This document shows positions 55,762-64,000 of a stretch of 64,000 nt of DNA, piece by piece. The translations under genes and the position numbers were made by a program. Origin of the DNA: Oceanospirillum linum (GTDB lineage Bacteria; Pseudomonadota; Gammaproteobacteria; Pseudomonadales; Halomonadaceae). The stretch covers positions 186,001 through 250,000 of the forward strand of contig NZ_MTSD02000004.1 in assembly GCF_001995095.2 (NCBI RefSeq), in the 5' to 3' direction. Within the stretch, counting starts at the first letter, position 1, and each line of letters opens with the position of its first letter. Under the pieces are notes generated by a model that saw nothing but the letters and a program-made list of their open reading frames with translations, searched no databases and was not told the DNA's origin.

Positions 55762-55776
55762 CGATACCGACAGCGG

Positions 55777-57498
55777 TTAACGGCGCAATAGAGTATCTTC
55801 GCCCTCTTCCTCATGCTTTTGAACTTCAAGCTCTTTAAGATGGGTTTTTTCTTTCTCTTTTGCTTCTTTCTGAGCCTTCTCTTCTGCTTTAACTTCAGCC
55901 TCAGCTGTAACCTTTTCAATATCATCAGTAACGGCCCAGGGCTCTGCTGGCGATGGGCTCAACTCACCGTGACGCGGTGCAAACCGTTCTTCTGACAGTG
56001 CCTTTAACAGGCCTATAACCATACAGATTACTACGACAGAAAAAGGCATAGCCGCTGTGATTACTGCAGACTGCAATGTACCCAGCCCCCCCGCGATCAG
56101 AAGGACAGCGGTCAGCAGTGCCAGGAATATACCCCATAAAATACGGTGAACAGAAGGTGGATCAGCATCCCCACCGGACAGAATGGTATTAATCACCAGG
56201 GTGCCAGCGTTAGCCGATGTAATCAGATAGGTACCGATCAGAACAATCAGCAGTGTTGATATCACAGGGGTAAACATACCGAGCCCCATGCCCTCAATGG
56301 TGACAAACAGTGCCGTTGATACATCATTTTGCACGGCAGCAACCACACCGCCATTACTGAACAGCTCCTGATATAAGGCGGTACCACCAAACAAGCCGAT
56401 CCAGACAATGGTGATAATCGTTGGTACCAACAATACCCCCATAACAAACTCACCAAAGCTGCGTCCCCTGGAGATCCGGGCAATAAACATACCGACAAAA
56501 GGCGACCATGCCAGCCACCAGCCCCAGAAAAATACGGTCCATTCTGACTGCCAACTGTCGCCATGGGTGACATTAGTATGGAATGTCATACGGATCAGCG
56601 ACTGAATATAGTCCCCGGTGGCTTCAATGGTTACACCGACCAGGTACTGAGTTGGCCCCAGCAGCAGCATAAAGAGCACGGCAGCAATACTAAGCCAGAA
56701 GTTCATCTCCGACAGCAGGCGCACCCCTTTTGATACACCGGATACGACAGAGGCTGTTGCGATAAACATAATGACGCCGATAACGGTCAGTTGCAGTGTC
56801 GTGGAGTTTTCCAGAGCAAATACCTGGTGCAGCCCGGCATTCATCTGCTGAACACCCAGGCCCAATGTGGTTGCGATACCGAAGACCGTACCAAATACCG
56901 CCAGAAGATCCACCAGATCACCCAGAGGGCCTCTTACCCGCTCCCCCAGAATAGGATAAAGCACCGAGCGTACGGTCAGCGGCAGATCGTGGCGGTAGGA
57001 AAAGTAAGCCATGGTCAGCGCCACAAAGGAGAAAATTGCCCAGCCATTAACCCCCCAATGAAAAAAAGACAGACGCATTGCAACAACCGCCGCATCGCCT
57101 TCAGATGTACCCGGCAGAAGAAAAGGATTACTGTTTAGCTGCATAATCGGTTGAGCCACCGACCAAAAAAGAATCCCAACCCCGGTGCCGGCAGCAAACA
57201 ACATACTGATCCAGGCAAAATAGGTAAATTCCGGTCGCTCCCAGTCACGGCCAAGGCGAACTTTCTTATAGCGGCCGGTTCCCAACCAAACCATGAAAAA
57301 CAGCAGGAAAGCCACCAGAAGTACGTAATACCATTCCAGAAAAGGGTCCAGCCAGCTGCGTGCAGCAGCAATCCCTTGCGCACTGATCTCGGTAAACAAA
57401 CTCCCCATGATCAGTGTGGCGATAACCATAATAATTGAAACCTGTGTCATCAGGGGATTCATCCCCTTGAACAAGCCTTTCTGGGCCTGATTGTACAT
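55777..57498 (-). CDS. BCCT-family betaine/carnitine/choline transporter
   Basis: The 573-aa protein has twelve membrane helices and the BCCT signature tryptophan box (FFWGWWLAWSPFVGMFIARIS). The helix-3 segment FAAGTGVGILFW has Thr where Na+-coupled members often have Met (GMG), so coupling is uncertain. The C terminus from about residue 530 is a highly charged Lys/Glu helix, which may sense osmotic state. Marine bacteria use such carriers to import osmoprotectants. AAGGAT precedes the ATG. Confidence 0.9.
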   Translation of the reverse strand: MYNQAQKGLFKGMNPLMTQVSIIMVIATLIMGSLFTEISAQGIAAARSWLDPFLEWYYVLLVAFLLFFMVWLGTGRYKKVRLGRDWERPEFTYFAWISMLFAAGTGVGILFWSVAQPIMQLNSNPFLLPGTSEGDAAVVAMRLSFFHWGVNGWAIFSFVALTMAYFSYRHDLPLTVRSVLYPILGERVRGPLGDLVDLLAVFGTVFGIATTLGLGVQQMNAGLHQVFALENSTTLQLTVIGVIMFIATASVVSGVSKGVRLLSEMNFWLSIAAVLFMLLLGPTQYLVGVTIEATGDYIQSLIRMTFHTNVTHGDSWQSEWTVFFWGWWLAWSPFVGMFIARISRGRSFGEFVMGVLLVPTIITIVWIGLFGGTALYQELFSNGGVVAAVQNDVSTALFVTIEGMGLGMFTPVISTLLIVLIGTYLITSANAGTLVINTILSGGDADPPSVHRILWGIFLALLTAVLLIAGGLGTLQSAVITAAMPFSVVVICMVIGLLKALSEERFAPRHGELSPSPAEPWAVTDDIEKVTAEAEVKAEEKAQKEAKEKEKTHLKELEVQKHEEEGEDTLLRR

Positions 57499-57643
57499 CT
57501 GATATCCTTAATTTCGGTTCAAGGGCGTTATATTGCTTTAACGCGACCAAGCTATGGTTTAAAAATCATGCCGGGCAAGCACCCGGCATAATTTGCGTCT
57601 AACCCTAAACAAAATAATGGGATATTCAAGGGGCAATCAGATT

Positions 57644-57823
57644 TTATTCCTCTGGCCAAAGCCTGTACTGCGTTTCAGTTACACATGAAGGGGCAAAAAT
57701 CCCATTGTGAGAGATCAATGCAAAGCCACCGGAATAGTTTTTCAGGGCATCCGCCAGGATTTGCTTACTGATCAGGTCCAGATGGTTATCGGGTTCATCC
57801 AGAAGCAGAAAGACGGGCTCTTG
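57644..57823 (-). pseudogene. Remnant of an ABC-F ATPase (C-terminal fragment)
   Basis: A 59-codon minus-strand frame encodes FLLLDEPDNHLDLISKQILA and then KNYSGGFALISHNGIF, which is the Walker B, the NHLD D-loop and the switch His region of an ABC-F family protein (translation factor EttA/Uup type), ending WPEE and a stop. It starts after a stop codon and lacks the Walker A and signature motifs. The T of DEPTNHLD is replaced by D and the His-Asp of the switch reads HN. The fragment lies within the spacer directly behind the nucleotidase gene and is most likely a leftover of a deleted gene. Confidence 0.7.
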
Positions 57824-57851
57824 TTACCGAAGCGGTTTTTCCCATGGGAAA

Positions 57852-58802
57852 TTAATGGTCCTCCTCGGTGCCGGGATTGTTCCCCGTGGCGTTGGCTACA
57901 CCAAAGGGGATATGCACCATAGCAAGATTTTGCGCATTTAAATGGCTGACCTGATCATCGAAAAACAGGTGCGGTCGGAAAATATCCAGGATACGGCTTT
58001 TATCCATTCCCCCCAGAAAAAAGGTTTCGTTCGGGGAAACGCCCCAGCTTTCCAGCGTGGTGATCACCCTCTCATGACTGGGGGCACTTCGGGCGGTGAT
58101 GATGGCTGTTCTCAGTACTCGCTCATAGCTTGGATTCTGGCTCAGTTCAGCATCTTCCAACCCCTGCAGTGCGGATAATTTACGGAACAGATCCGCTAAA
58201 AGTCCCGGATTATGAACCCGGTTCTGGTGCTGTTGCTCATATTCCTGAAACTTTTCCAGTCCGCGGGCTTTAAAAACAGCTTCCGATTCATCATCCGCCA
58301 GTACACCGTCAAAATCGAACGCGATGCGCAGCTCTGCATCTGAACTATCATCCTCCACCTTGGACGGCAGCACCAAGCCCGCTGGATAGCCCGCGATAAC
58401 GGCGGCCCGAACATCGGTTTCATTACCGGAGAGAAAAAGAGAGGCGTTAAACGCCGGAATATAGGAGAAGGGTGACGCACCACTGACAAAAGCGGCCCGG
58501 GAGATACCTAAGCCGTAGTGTTCGATAGAGCGGAAAACACGCTTGCCGGTGGCGGGAGAGTTACGGGACAGCAACACCACTTCCACCGGCTGCTCGCCGG
58601 GAAAACGCTGATTAAAATTCAGAAAGCGGCGAATAAAAGGAAAGGCAACGCCCCGTTGCAGTATCTTGTTCAGGTTCTGCTCCTGAAACGCTTTATAGGC
58701 GATGGCCCCCTGATCACGGAACACCTGATCCGATTCGCTCAGATCAAATAGCGCGCTGGAGGACACCGCAATCACCAGCTTGTCTTCAATGGGAAATGGC
58801 AT
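57852..58802 (-). CDS. 5'-nucleotidase of the NT5C1 (cytosolic 5'-nucleotidase I) type
   Basis: The 316-aa protein resembles animal cytosolic 5'-nucleotidase 1 (NT5C1A/B) along its length. It shows an N-terminal segment KLVIAVSSSALFDL, the HAD nucleophile site RIAFDFDGVLADDES (residues about 165-180; FDFD carries the two aspartates), ITARSAPSHERV and the final PHLFFDDQ. HAD nucleotidases of this group remove phosphate from nucleoside monophosphates with Mg2+. An excellent GGAAGGAG site precedes the ATG. It stands next to cobB and carries an ABC-F remnant behind it. Confidence 0.85.
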   Translation of the reverse strand: MPFPIEDKLVIAVSSSALFDLSESDQVFRDQGAIAYKAFQEQNLNKILQRGVAFPFIRRFLNFNQRFPGEQPVEVVLLSRNSPATGKRVFRSIEHYGLGISRAAFVSGASPFSYIPAFNASLFLSGNETDVRAAVIAGYPAGLVLPSKVEDDSSDAELRIAFDFDGVLADDESEAVFKARGLEKFQEYEQQHQNRVHNPGLLADLFRKLSALQGLEDAELSQNPSYERVLRTAIITARSAPSHERVITTLESWGVSPNETFFLGGMDKSRILDIFRPHLFFDDQVSHLNAQNLAMVHIPFGVANATGNNPGTEEDH

Positions 58803-58825
58803 CTGAACTCCTTCCGGCGATCCGG

Positions 58826-60160
58826 TTAGGTGTGTTGGGAAAACAGAGCGGCAACCGCGTCAGGGTTTGACCCGAAAAAAAGGTGCAGATAGGTGGCTGT
58901 CAGTCCCCTATCCCGATAGATAGGTTCCCCCGGTGCCGGGTGGCGCTGACGGCGGCCATGGGTGATCGGCTCCGGGGTGTTTTCACTGAGGGATTTATGA
59001 TGGGCATGGCCGCGAATATCTCCTTCCGGCAGCGGCGCTGTTTGCATCCCCTGACAACCCCGCTTCCCCCGCATAGCGCCATCACCGGCTATAAGACCCA
59101 GCATCGGATAGGTATTTTCTTCTAGCTCTGTTAGGGTATCCAGGCAATAGAGAAAGCCACCACACTCCGCCAGAATCGGTTTGCCGGATTGGTGAAAATG
59201 CCTGATCTGAGCGATCAGTCGGGTGTTCCCGGACAGGGTTTCAGCATGCAGCTCCGGATAACCACCCGGCAGCCATAAAGCATCCGCTTCCGGCAGTTCT
59301 GAGTCTTTCAATGGTGAGAAGAAGCGGTAATCCGCCCCCAGCTGCTGTAACAATCGCAGGTTAGAATCGTAGATAAAACTGAAAGCAGCATCCTTCGCCA
59401 CGGCGATTGTTTTGCCCCTAAGTGGCTTTTCAGAAAGTGCTGCCGACGTATTCAGGCTTTCAGTGGGATAGAAATTTACAGCTTCAGGCAGCTCAAGAAT
59501 GGGCTGTGCCTTAAGCAAGTCGGCACCGGCATTGATACGGCTTTCCAGCTCCGTTGTCATCTCTTCCGCCTGCACCAGACCAAGGTGGCGCTCAGGCAGT
59601 GTGATCTGTTCATCCTGGGCTAAGGTCGCAAGAATCGGGATGTTATCCGGCAGTGCCTCTTCAATCAGTTCACGATGACGTTCACTGGCGCAACCATTGG
59701 CGATCAGTCCGGCAAACTGCAACGCAGGACGGTAGTTTGCCAGTCCCACTGCCATCGCTCCGGCGGTTTGTGCCATACCCTTAACATCCATCACCAGTGC
59801 TAATGGAATCGCAAAACGTTCTGCCAGGTCAGCACTGGAAGGGGTGCCATCGAATAAACCCATCACCCCCTCAATCAGTATCAGGTCTGCTTCCTGTGCG
59901 GCATGAAACAGCATCTGTTGGCAGTACGCCTCCCCTGCCATCCACATGTCCAGCTGTTCAACCGGTTCACCGGAGGCCAACCTCAGAATCTGAGGGTCAA
60001 GATAGTCAGGGCCTGTTTTAAAAACCCGAACGATCTTACCCTGCTGACGATAAGCCCGGGCAATGGCTGCCGTAATGGTGGTTTTACCACAACCGGAGTG
60101 GGGTGCAGCAATAAAAAGTGCCGGGCATTGAACGGCATTAGGTGAACTGGAAGATGGCAT
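58826..60160 (-). CDS. cobB: Cobyrinate a,c-diamide synthase (CobB/CbiA)
   Basis: CobB/CbiA amidates side chains a and c of (hydrogeno)byrinate with glutamine and ATP in cobalamin synthesis. The 444-aa protein has the P-loop APHSGCGKTTI near residue 20, GVMGLFDG, and a C-terminal class-I glutamine amidotransferase-like domain with the catalytic Cys in ILAECGGFLYCL and GHAHH near the end, where relatives often have GHEFH. No other cob genes lie here, so it is isolated. The spacer to the divergent MocR gene contains no cobalamin riboswitch that I can identify. Confidence 0.9.
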   Translation of the reverse strand: MPSSSSPNAVQCPALFIAAPHSGCGKTTITAAIARAYRQQGKIVRVFKTGPDYLDPQILRLASGEPVEQLDMWMAGEAYCQQMLFHAAQEADLILIEGVMGLFDGTPSSADLAERFAIPLALVMDVKGMAQTAGAMAVGLANYRPALQFAGLIANGCASERHRELIEEALPDNIPILATLAQDEQITLPERHLGLVQAEEMTTELESRINAGADLLKAQPILELPEAVNFYPTESLNTSAALSEKPLRGKTIAVAKDAAFSFIYDSNLRLLQQLGADYRFFSPLKDSELPEADALWLPGGYPELHAETLSGNTRLIAQIRHFHQSGKPILAECGGFLYCLDTLTELEENTYPMLGLIAGDGAMRGKRGCQGMQTAPLPEGDIRGHAHHKSLSENTPEPITHGRRQRHPAPGEPIYRDRGLTATYLHLFFGSNPDAVAALFSQHT

Positions 60161-60353
60161 AAAACAGATGATCCCGGTAAAGAAAAGCCTGAAAAATAGG
60201 CTGTTAGCCTTGGTCGCCTAGTTTGCGGCGATGTGGGATAAGGATCAAGCACTGCCGATAATCACAGTGATTAAAAATGGCTTATTTATAGGTACAATAT
60301 CAGGTGTTCTCGGAACAGGCGCTAACCCGCTCTCTTTTAACTAAGGTGTTACT

Positions 60354-61790
60354 ATGCCCCGCTATCGGTATGAGTATCTTGAACAGGAGCTGAAACAACA
60401 GATCCGCTCAGGCTATCTGCAAACCGGCGACCGACTGCCTTCTATCCGGTCGTTATGCCGTGATTATCAGGTCTCTAAAGCCACGGTACTGCATGCACTT
60501 CATCGCCTAGAGTCTGAGCAACTGGTTCAGGCCAGGCCAAAATCGGGCTACTTTGTCCGAACACCAGAGTACGAAAGCCCATTACCCACACGTGTGCAAA
60601 CACCTAAAACACCCGCACCGGTCTCTGTGTCAGCCATTTTCCGGGATATTATGTCCCAGGGCGCGGCTTTTGATATTTTACCCGCCGCCAGTCAGCAGGA
60701 CTCTCTGCCACAACTGACACAGCTTAATCGCCTGATGGGTCGTCAGATGCGGCTTCACCCTGAACAGAAAGCCGGTTATTACGATGAGTCCGCAGGTAAA
60801 TACAGTCTTAGAACAGCACTTTCCGCCCACTTAAGGCAAAGGAAGCTTAGGGTTGACCCGGAAAATATCTGTATCACCAGCGGCTGCCAGCATAGTCTTT
60901 TTATCGCTCTGATGATCACCTGTCAGCCCGGTGATACAGTCGCCGTGGAGTCACCCGCATTTTACGGTGTGCTGCAGATTATGGAACAACTCGGGCTCAA
61001 TATTATTGAAATTTCAGGTGACCCCGTCAGCGGTATCGATATTCAGGAGCTGCAGGAACAACTGACCCACTGGCCGATAAAAGCCTGTGTCGTTACTCCA
61101 AATTTTGGCACTCCAGCGGGCTCCTGTATTCCACCGGAGCATTATGCATCGCTGGTTGATCTGGCATGCCGGAATGACTTCTGGCTGATTGAAGATGATA
61201 TTTATGGTGATCTTGCCTTTTCATCAGCTGCCACCGCGCCACTCAAAAGCCAGGACAACCCACAGAATGAGAAAGTTATTCTCTGTGGCTCGGTTTCTAA
61301 GAGCCTGTCCAGAGACCTTCGTGTCGGCTGGATTATTGCCGGAGGACTGCACAATAAAGCACTTCAGATGAAGCTGATTACGCAACTGGCCAGCCCCCAG
61401 GCTATTCAGGAAGGTTTAGCGCAATTTATTGCTGAAGGGCACTACCGACGCCATCTTAGTCAGTTACGGCAGAAACTGCAGCAGCAGAGAGACCAGCTAT
61501 TAGCTTATCTGAGTCAAAACTGGGGGCAAAAAATCCGCTACAGCCAGCCCGATGGCGGACTTTGCATTTGGGTTCAGTTACCGGATGCCTGCGATAGCCA
61601 GGCAGCGTACCGCTCCCTCAGAGAAGAGGGTATTTTATTAACGCCCGGAACACTGTTTTCAGCCCACGGACTGTACCGCCATTATCTTAGATTGAGCTTT
61701 GCCCAACCTTTATCTGCAAAAAGAAAAGCGGCGTTAGACCGTTTGTTTATCTGTGTATTGGAACTTTCTGATAAAACCAGTTGTCAATAG
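60354..61790 (+). CDS. MocR-type PLP-dependent transcriptional regulator
   Basis: The 478-aa protein joins an N-terminal GntR winged helix (YLEQELKQQIRSGYLQTGDR, LPSIRSLCRDYQVSKATVLH) to a class-I aminotransferase-like domain. The PLP lysine is in GSVSKSLSRDLRVGW near residue 325, and LIEDDIYGDL gives the aspartate that pairs with the pyridine nitrogen. MocR regulators use PLP to sense amines or vitamin B6 compounds. It diverges from cobB with 193 bases between; its target is unknown. Confidence 0.92.
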   Translation: MPRYRYEYLEQELKQQIRSGYLQTGDRLPSIRSLCRDYQVSKATVLHALHRLESEQLVQARPKSGYFVRTPEYESPLPTRVQTPKTPAPVSVSAIFRDIMSQGAAFDILPAASQQDSLPQLTQLNRLMGRQMRLHPEQKAGYYDESAGKYSLRTALSAHLRQRKLRVDPENICITSGCQHSLFIALMITCQPGDTVAVESPAFYGVLQIMEQLGLNIIEISGDPVSGIDIQELQEQLTHWPIKACVVTPNFGTPAGSCIPPEHYASLVDLACRNDFWLIEDDIYGDLAFSSAATAPLKSQDNPQNEKVILCGSVSKSLSRDLRVGWIIAGGLHNKALQMKLITQLASPQAIQEGLAQFIAEGHYRRHLSQLRQKLQQQRDQLLAYLSQNWGQKIRYSQPDGGLCIWVQLPDACDSQAAYRSLREEGILLTPGTLFSAHGLYRHYLRLSFAQPLSAKRKAALDRLFICVLELSDKTSCQ

Positions 61791-61966
61791 TGATCGGAAA
61801 AATGAAAAAAGCCGTAAGCTTCATCAGTCCATGAAGCAAAAAAACAAACCAAATAACTTTTAAATAAAAAAAGCGTAGCCATCACAGAAACGTAAACACG
61901 TAACTAAAACTAACGAAACACGTCTTATGGAGGCTATCAGACTGCAGAAAATAAAGAAGGAGTCTG

Positions 61967-62272
61967 ATGATGAAACTTAAAGAACTGAAAAAAATGATTC
62001 GTAACGGTGTTGAACCGGAAGCAGAAATTGTAACCCAGGCGACCCACAGCCAATATGCTATCCGTATACTCACCGGCGAAGAAAGTCATCGCCTGATGAA
62101 CTGGCGAAACCGGCCCCTGATCTTCCGTAGCCTTGATCAGGCCAGGCAAACACTGGCTCAGGCAGGAATTAAATACGCCACCCTGATTCAGCATATGGCC
62201 CATGATGAGATCATTGGTCGGATCGCGACCTATGATGAGCCCTATCAGGCACGAATCCCGATGTCGGCTTAA
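61967..62272 (+). CDS. DUF6482-family small protein
   Basis: The 101-aa soluble protein starts MMKLKELKKMIRNGVEPEAE and contains the AIRILTGEESHRLMNWRNRP, FRSLDQARQTLAQAG and IQHMAHDEIIG segments that recall DUF6482. The function is unknown; it looks alpha/beta and basic. AAGGAG lies ahead of the first of two adjacent ATG codons, and a terminator follows the gene. Confidence 0.7.
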   Translation: MMKLKELKKMIRNGVEPEAEIVTQATHSQYAIRILTGEESHRLMNWRNRPLIFRSLDQARQTLAQAGIKYATLIQHMAHDEIIGRIATYDEPYQARIPMSA

Positions 62273-62296
62273 ACGCCGGGTATAATCCTCTAATAG

Positions 62297-62324
62297 AATC
62301 CCTCCGCCTTGGAGGGATTTTTTT
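62297..62324 (+). terminator. Terminator after the DUF6482 gene
   Basis: AATCCCTCC (62297-62305) and GGAGGGATT (62311-62319) form a 9-bp stem around GCCTT, then a T run. Confidence 0.85.
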
Positions 62325-62364
62325 GGCGATGGTTACCGCAACGCCAGACGCCTGCATCAATATC

Positions 62365-62487
62365 TTACATAAACGGATACAGCTGACGGCTGGCCCGTGC
62401 GGCAAGGGTTTTTAAGACGGTCAGATCACTAAGAGGATCTTTTCTGGGCTTCTTACGGATAATTTTCATAACGGATGTATCGTTCAT
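62365..62487 (-). CDS. 40-aa basic ORF of unknown function
   Basis: A minus-strand frame of 40 codons encodes MNDTSVMKIIRKKPRKDPLS, then DLTVLKTLAARASRQLYPFM. It is strongly basic and has no hydrophobic segment. GAAGGTGG lies about 5 bases before the ATG, which favours translation. No family is recognised. It was found by reading the spacer between the DUF6482 and nuclease-like genes. Confidence 0.45.
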   Translation of the reverse strand: MNDTSVMKIIRKKPRKDPLSDLTVLKTLAARASRQLYPFM

Positions 62488-62660
62488 AGCACCACCTTCA
62501 CCGTGTAAAACAGTAATCACCAAGATATTAGCATTAAATGACTGCTTAGGCAGTTGCTGATCAAAGCGAGCATTATGACATCCGACTGAGAGAAAAGTGC
62601 ATCTGTAACCCCTCTCTTTAATATGTGCGCTTAACCTGCCTGCATCAGTGGCTAAACGGC

Positions 62661-62691
62661 AAAAACCAGATCAGCAGAAATGCTGATCTGG
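62661..62691 (-). terminator. Terminator of the PD-(D/E)XK gene
   Basis: CCAGATCAGCA (62666-62676) and TGCTGATCTGG (62681-62691) form an 11-bp perfect stem. Read on the minus strand it is followed by T5, so it ends transcripts from the nuclease-like gene. Confidence 0.75.
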
Positions 62692-62778
62692 CTTAAGAGA
62701 TCGCCCAAATCACACATCGGGCAGTATCGGTCCATAGTCCGCTAAAGATAGCGCATCCGAAAAAGTCGGTTAAATGGA

Positions 62779-64000
62779 TTATTTGGATATCAATGAGTCG
62801 GTAATGTTTTTAAAATTATTGATCAGAGGATAAAGCCCTCTCGCTGGGTCCAGTTTCAGCCACTGTTTGCCTTCGAAGGAGGCTAGTAACTGAGATTTTC
62901 CGCGGAATGACATTTTCCGTTCTGTAGGATTCTCACGATAACGTGCTTTATAAGCCTGCCATACTTTTTCTGCCAAGGGCTTAAGCTCTTGATGTGTTTC
63001 CGGTTCTCTGTAAAGCCAAACCTGAACAGTGTCAGGCTCGGGTTCAGCATCTTCAGCTTGTGACCCCTCTTTAAAAGTAATTTCTAACATATAAGGCCAA
63101 CAGTCATTTTCTATTGATTGCACTGCATTCGGAATGTGAGCTTTAGGGCATAGCAACAGACTGTGCCGACCTCGCCCGCTATCAATTTCGCTTGCAAAAT
63201 AGGCTTCCCCCTGATGACTAAATGCGCGATGTACTGCAGCCTGAAGAACATTCATAGCGCCATAGTCATTCAATACCTGTATCAACTGCATATGGCGCAT
63301 ATAGAGATCGAGAGCCTGACGCTCTTCAGAATCGAGACCAGAGCTATGGGGGAGTAGCTGATTAAAAAGCTGGCTGTCGTTGATATCCGTGATAGTAACA
63401 TCCGACTGAATCGTGGCACTGTTAAGCTGATCCAAATGAACCTGATTTTCATGAAGAAAACTCAACAATGTTTTATCGTAGTTTTTGTAATAAGATTCGG
63501 TATCTTCATCCCAATAGCCAAAAACATAATCACGGATATAGCGGAACTGCTCTCTCAGATCGCTGGCTATTAAATGCCTTTCTAATAGAGGATCGATCGC
63601 AGCTTTTATCCAATCGTCACCAAGCTGAATCCAGTTATTAAGATCCTCTTCAGAAGTTGTTTGACTGTGGTCCAACTCATAGCTATCCAGGAGCAGGTAG
63701 TAGCGGGATATCTTGTTATTTTCGCGGTAAAGACCTTCAAAATGTTCATAGTGTTTTGAGAGCTGCCCTTTGCTGAGCTTCGAGCCATCTTTACGTTCAA
63801 TAACGATAAGCGTGCTCTGAACTTCATCGTAGATGACCAAGTCCGCACGCCCTACCCGATTGCTCGATCCCTTAGGATCGTTAATAGGTACTTCTCTCGT
63901 TACAAAAGCAGCAGAAAAACTTCTGTTCAGAGCATCGTAGGGATACCAGCGTCCTATCTCATCAACCCTTGCTTCAAGCGTATGCTGCTGACTTCCGGCA
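62779..64000 (-). CDS. PD-(D/E)XK nuclease-like protein (start beyond window)
   Basis: The frame is open to the right edge, so the N terminus lies outside; 407 codons are seen. Near the visible start are GRADLVIYDEVQSTLIVIERK, a PD-(D/E)XK-type core with Asp and the ExK pair, and WYPYDALNRSF ahead of it. The remainder is alpha/beta with no recognised domain. Such proteins occur in restriction, repair and mobile-element systems and also as predicted nucleases of unknown role. No methyltransferase or helicase partner is visible in this window. Confidence 0.6.
   Translation of the reverse strand, partial: AGSQQHTLEARVDEIGRWYPYDALNRSFSAAFVTREVPINDPKGSSNRVGRADLVIYDEVQSTLIVIERKDGSKLSKGQLSKHYEHFEGLYRENNKISRYYLLLDSYELDHSQTTSEEDLNNWIQLGDDWIKAAIDPLLERHLIASDLREQFRYIRDYVFGYWDEDTESYYKNYDKTLLSFLHENQVHLDQLNSATIQSDVTITDINDSQLFNQLLPHSSGLDSEERQALDLYMRHMQLIQVLNDYGAMNVLQAAVHRAFSHQGEAYFASEIDSGRGRHSLLLCPKAHIPNAVQSIENDCWPYMLEITFKEGSQAEDAEPEPDTVQVWLYREPETHQELKPLAEKVWQAYKARYRENPTERKMSFRGKSQLLASFEGKQWLKLDPARGLYPLINNFKNITDSLISK

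Noticed and set aside
57707-57922. Plus-strand frame in the BCCT-nucleotidase spacer
   Set aside because: The minus strand of the same stretch encodes a recognisable ABC-F remnant, and the frame overlaps the nucleotidase end.
60161-60353. Cobalamin riboswitch before cobB
   Set aside because: A CACTG/CAGTG hairpin exists near 60260, but the conserved B12-box sequence and the rest of the structure are missing.

Overview
The window looks like chromosome of a marine gammaproteobacterium of the Oceanospirillales type (Neptunomonas, Amphritea or Marinobacterium-like). The inference rests on protein likeness to gammaproteobacterial families, PomAB (sodium-type) flagellar motor genes, a SqrR/HlyU-type regulator, PsrA-like fatty-acid operators and moderate G+C. 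No species call is possible from this sequence alone. No rRNA, tRNA, CRISPR array, intact prophage or insertion sequence was seen; most of the window is housekeeping and metabolic DNA with small accessory patches.

Layout. 1-6.3 kb: a LysR-type regulator (cut by the window edge) diverges from a complete histidine-degradation operon hutH-hutU-hutI-hutG; the urocanase is the long form and HutG has a Cys where family members carry a metal-binding Asp. 6.6-13.5 kb: soluble lytic transglycosylase, a SqrR/HlyU-type ArsR repressor, propionyl-CoA synthetase prpE behind repeated TTGTCGAC boxes, glutathione reductase, and an SCP2 lipid-binding protein beside a perfect PsrA-type palindrome. 13.6-19 kb: sohB, rhodanese, an orphan ParB-like protein, rimO, a 57-aa membrane miniprotein and rarD. 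19.3-28.4 kb: a DUF599 protein, a split PAS/MCP energy-taxis receptor pair resembling CetB/CetA, an HDOD-GGDEF protein, and an acetylation pair (HDAC-like deacetylase divergent from a Pat-type acetyltransferase), then pdxH. 28.5-39.7 kb: marC, pomAB behind a sigma-28 promoter, cysI-DUF934, a MATE exporter, metH broken in two by a nine-C run, and nfuA.

39.9-44.1 kb: orphan TAXI-type binding protein, a porin and a FadL-type fatty-acid transporter. 44.2-46.7 kb: a KfrA-like coiled-coil DNA-binding protein divergent from a tyrosine recombinase. 46.8-52 kb: sufE, miaE, DUF1289, yidD, hisI and the znuBCA zinc importer with a probable Zur box. 52.3-55.8 kb: accessory patch with a DUF3653-like HTH protein, a lipoprotein, a second coiled-coil protein with degenerate tandem repeats in front, and a CLCA_X-type metallopeptidase-like protein. 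55.8-64 kb: BCCT transporter, a remnant of an ABC-F ATPase, an NT5C1-like 5'-nucleotidase, cobyrinate a,c-diamide synthase, a MocR regulator, a DUF6482 protein, a 40-aa ORF and a PD-(D/E)XK nuclease-like protein cut by the window end.

Functional links (inference): PrpE and other acyl-CoA synthetases are classic targets of Pat-type acetylation reversed by HDAC-like deacetylases, and both are encoded here. Fatty-acid responsive control by PsrA is suggested for the SCP2 and FadL genes. MetH needs cobalamin, and a cobyrinate amidation gene is present about 20 kb away. The most notable observations are the split energy-taxis receptor, the metH homopolymer frameshift, the PsrA sites, the hidden ABC-F remnant and the KfrA/recombinase patch.
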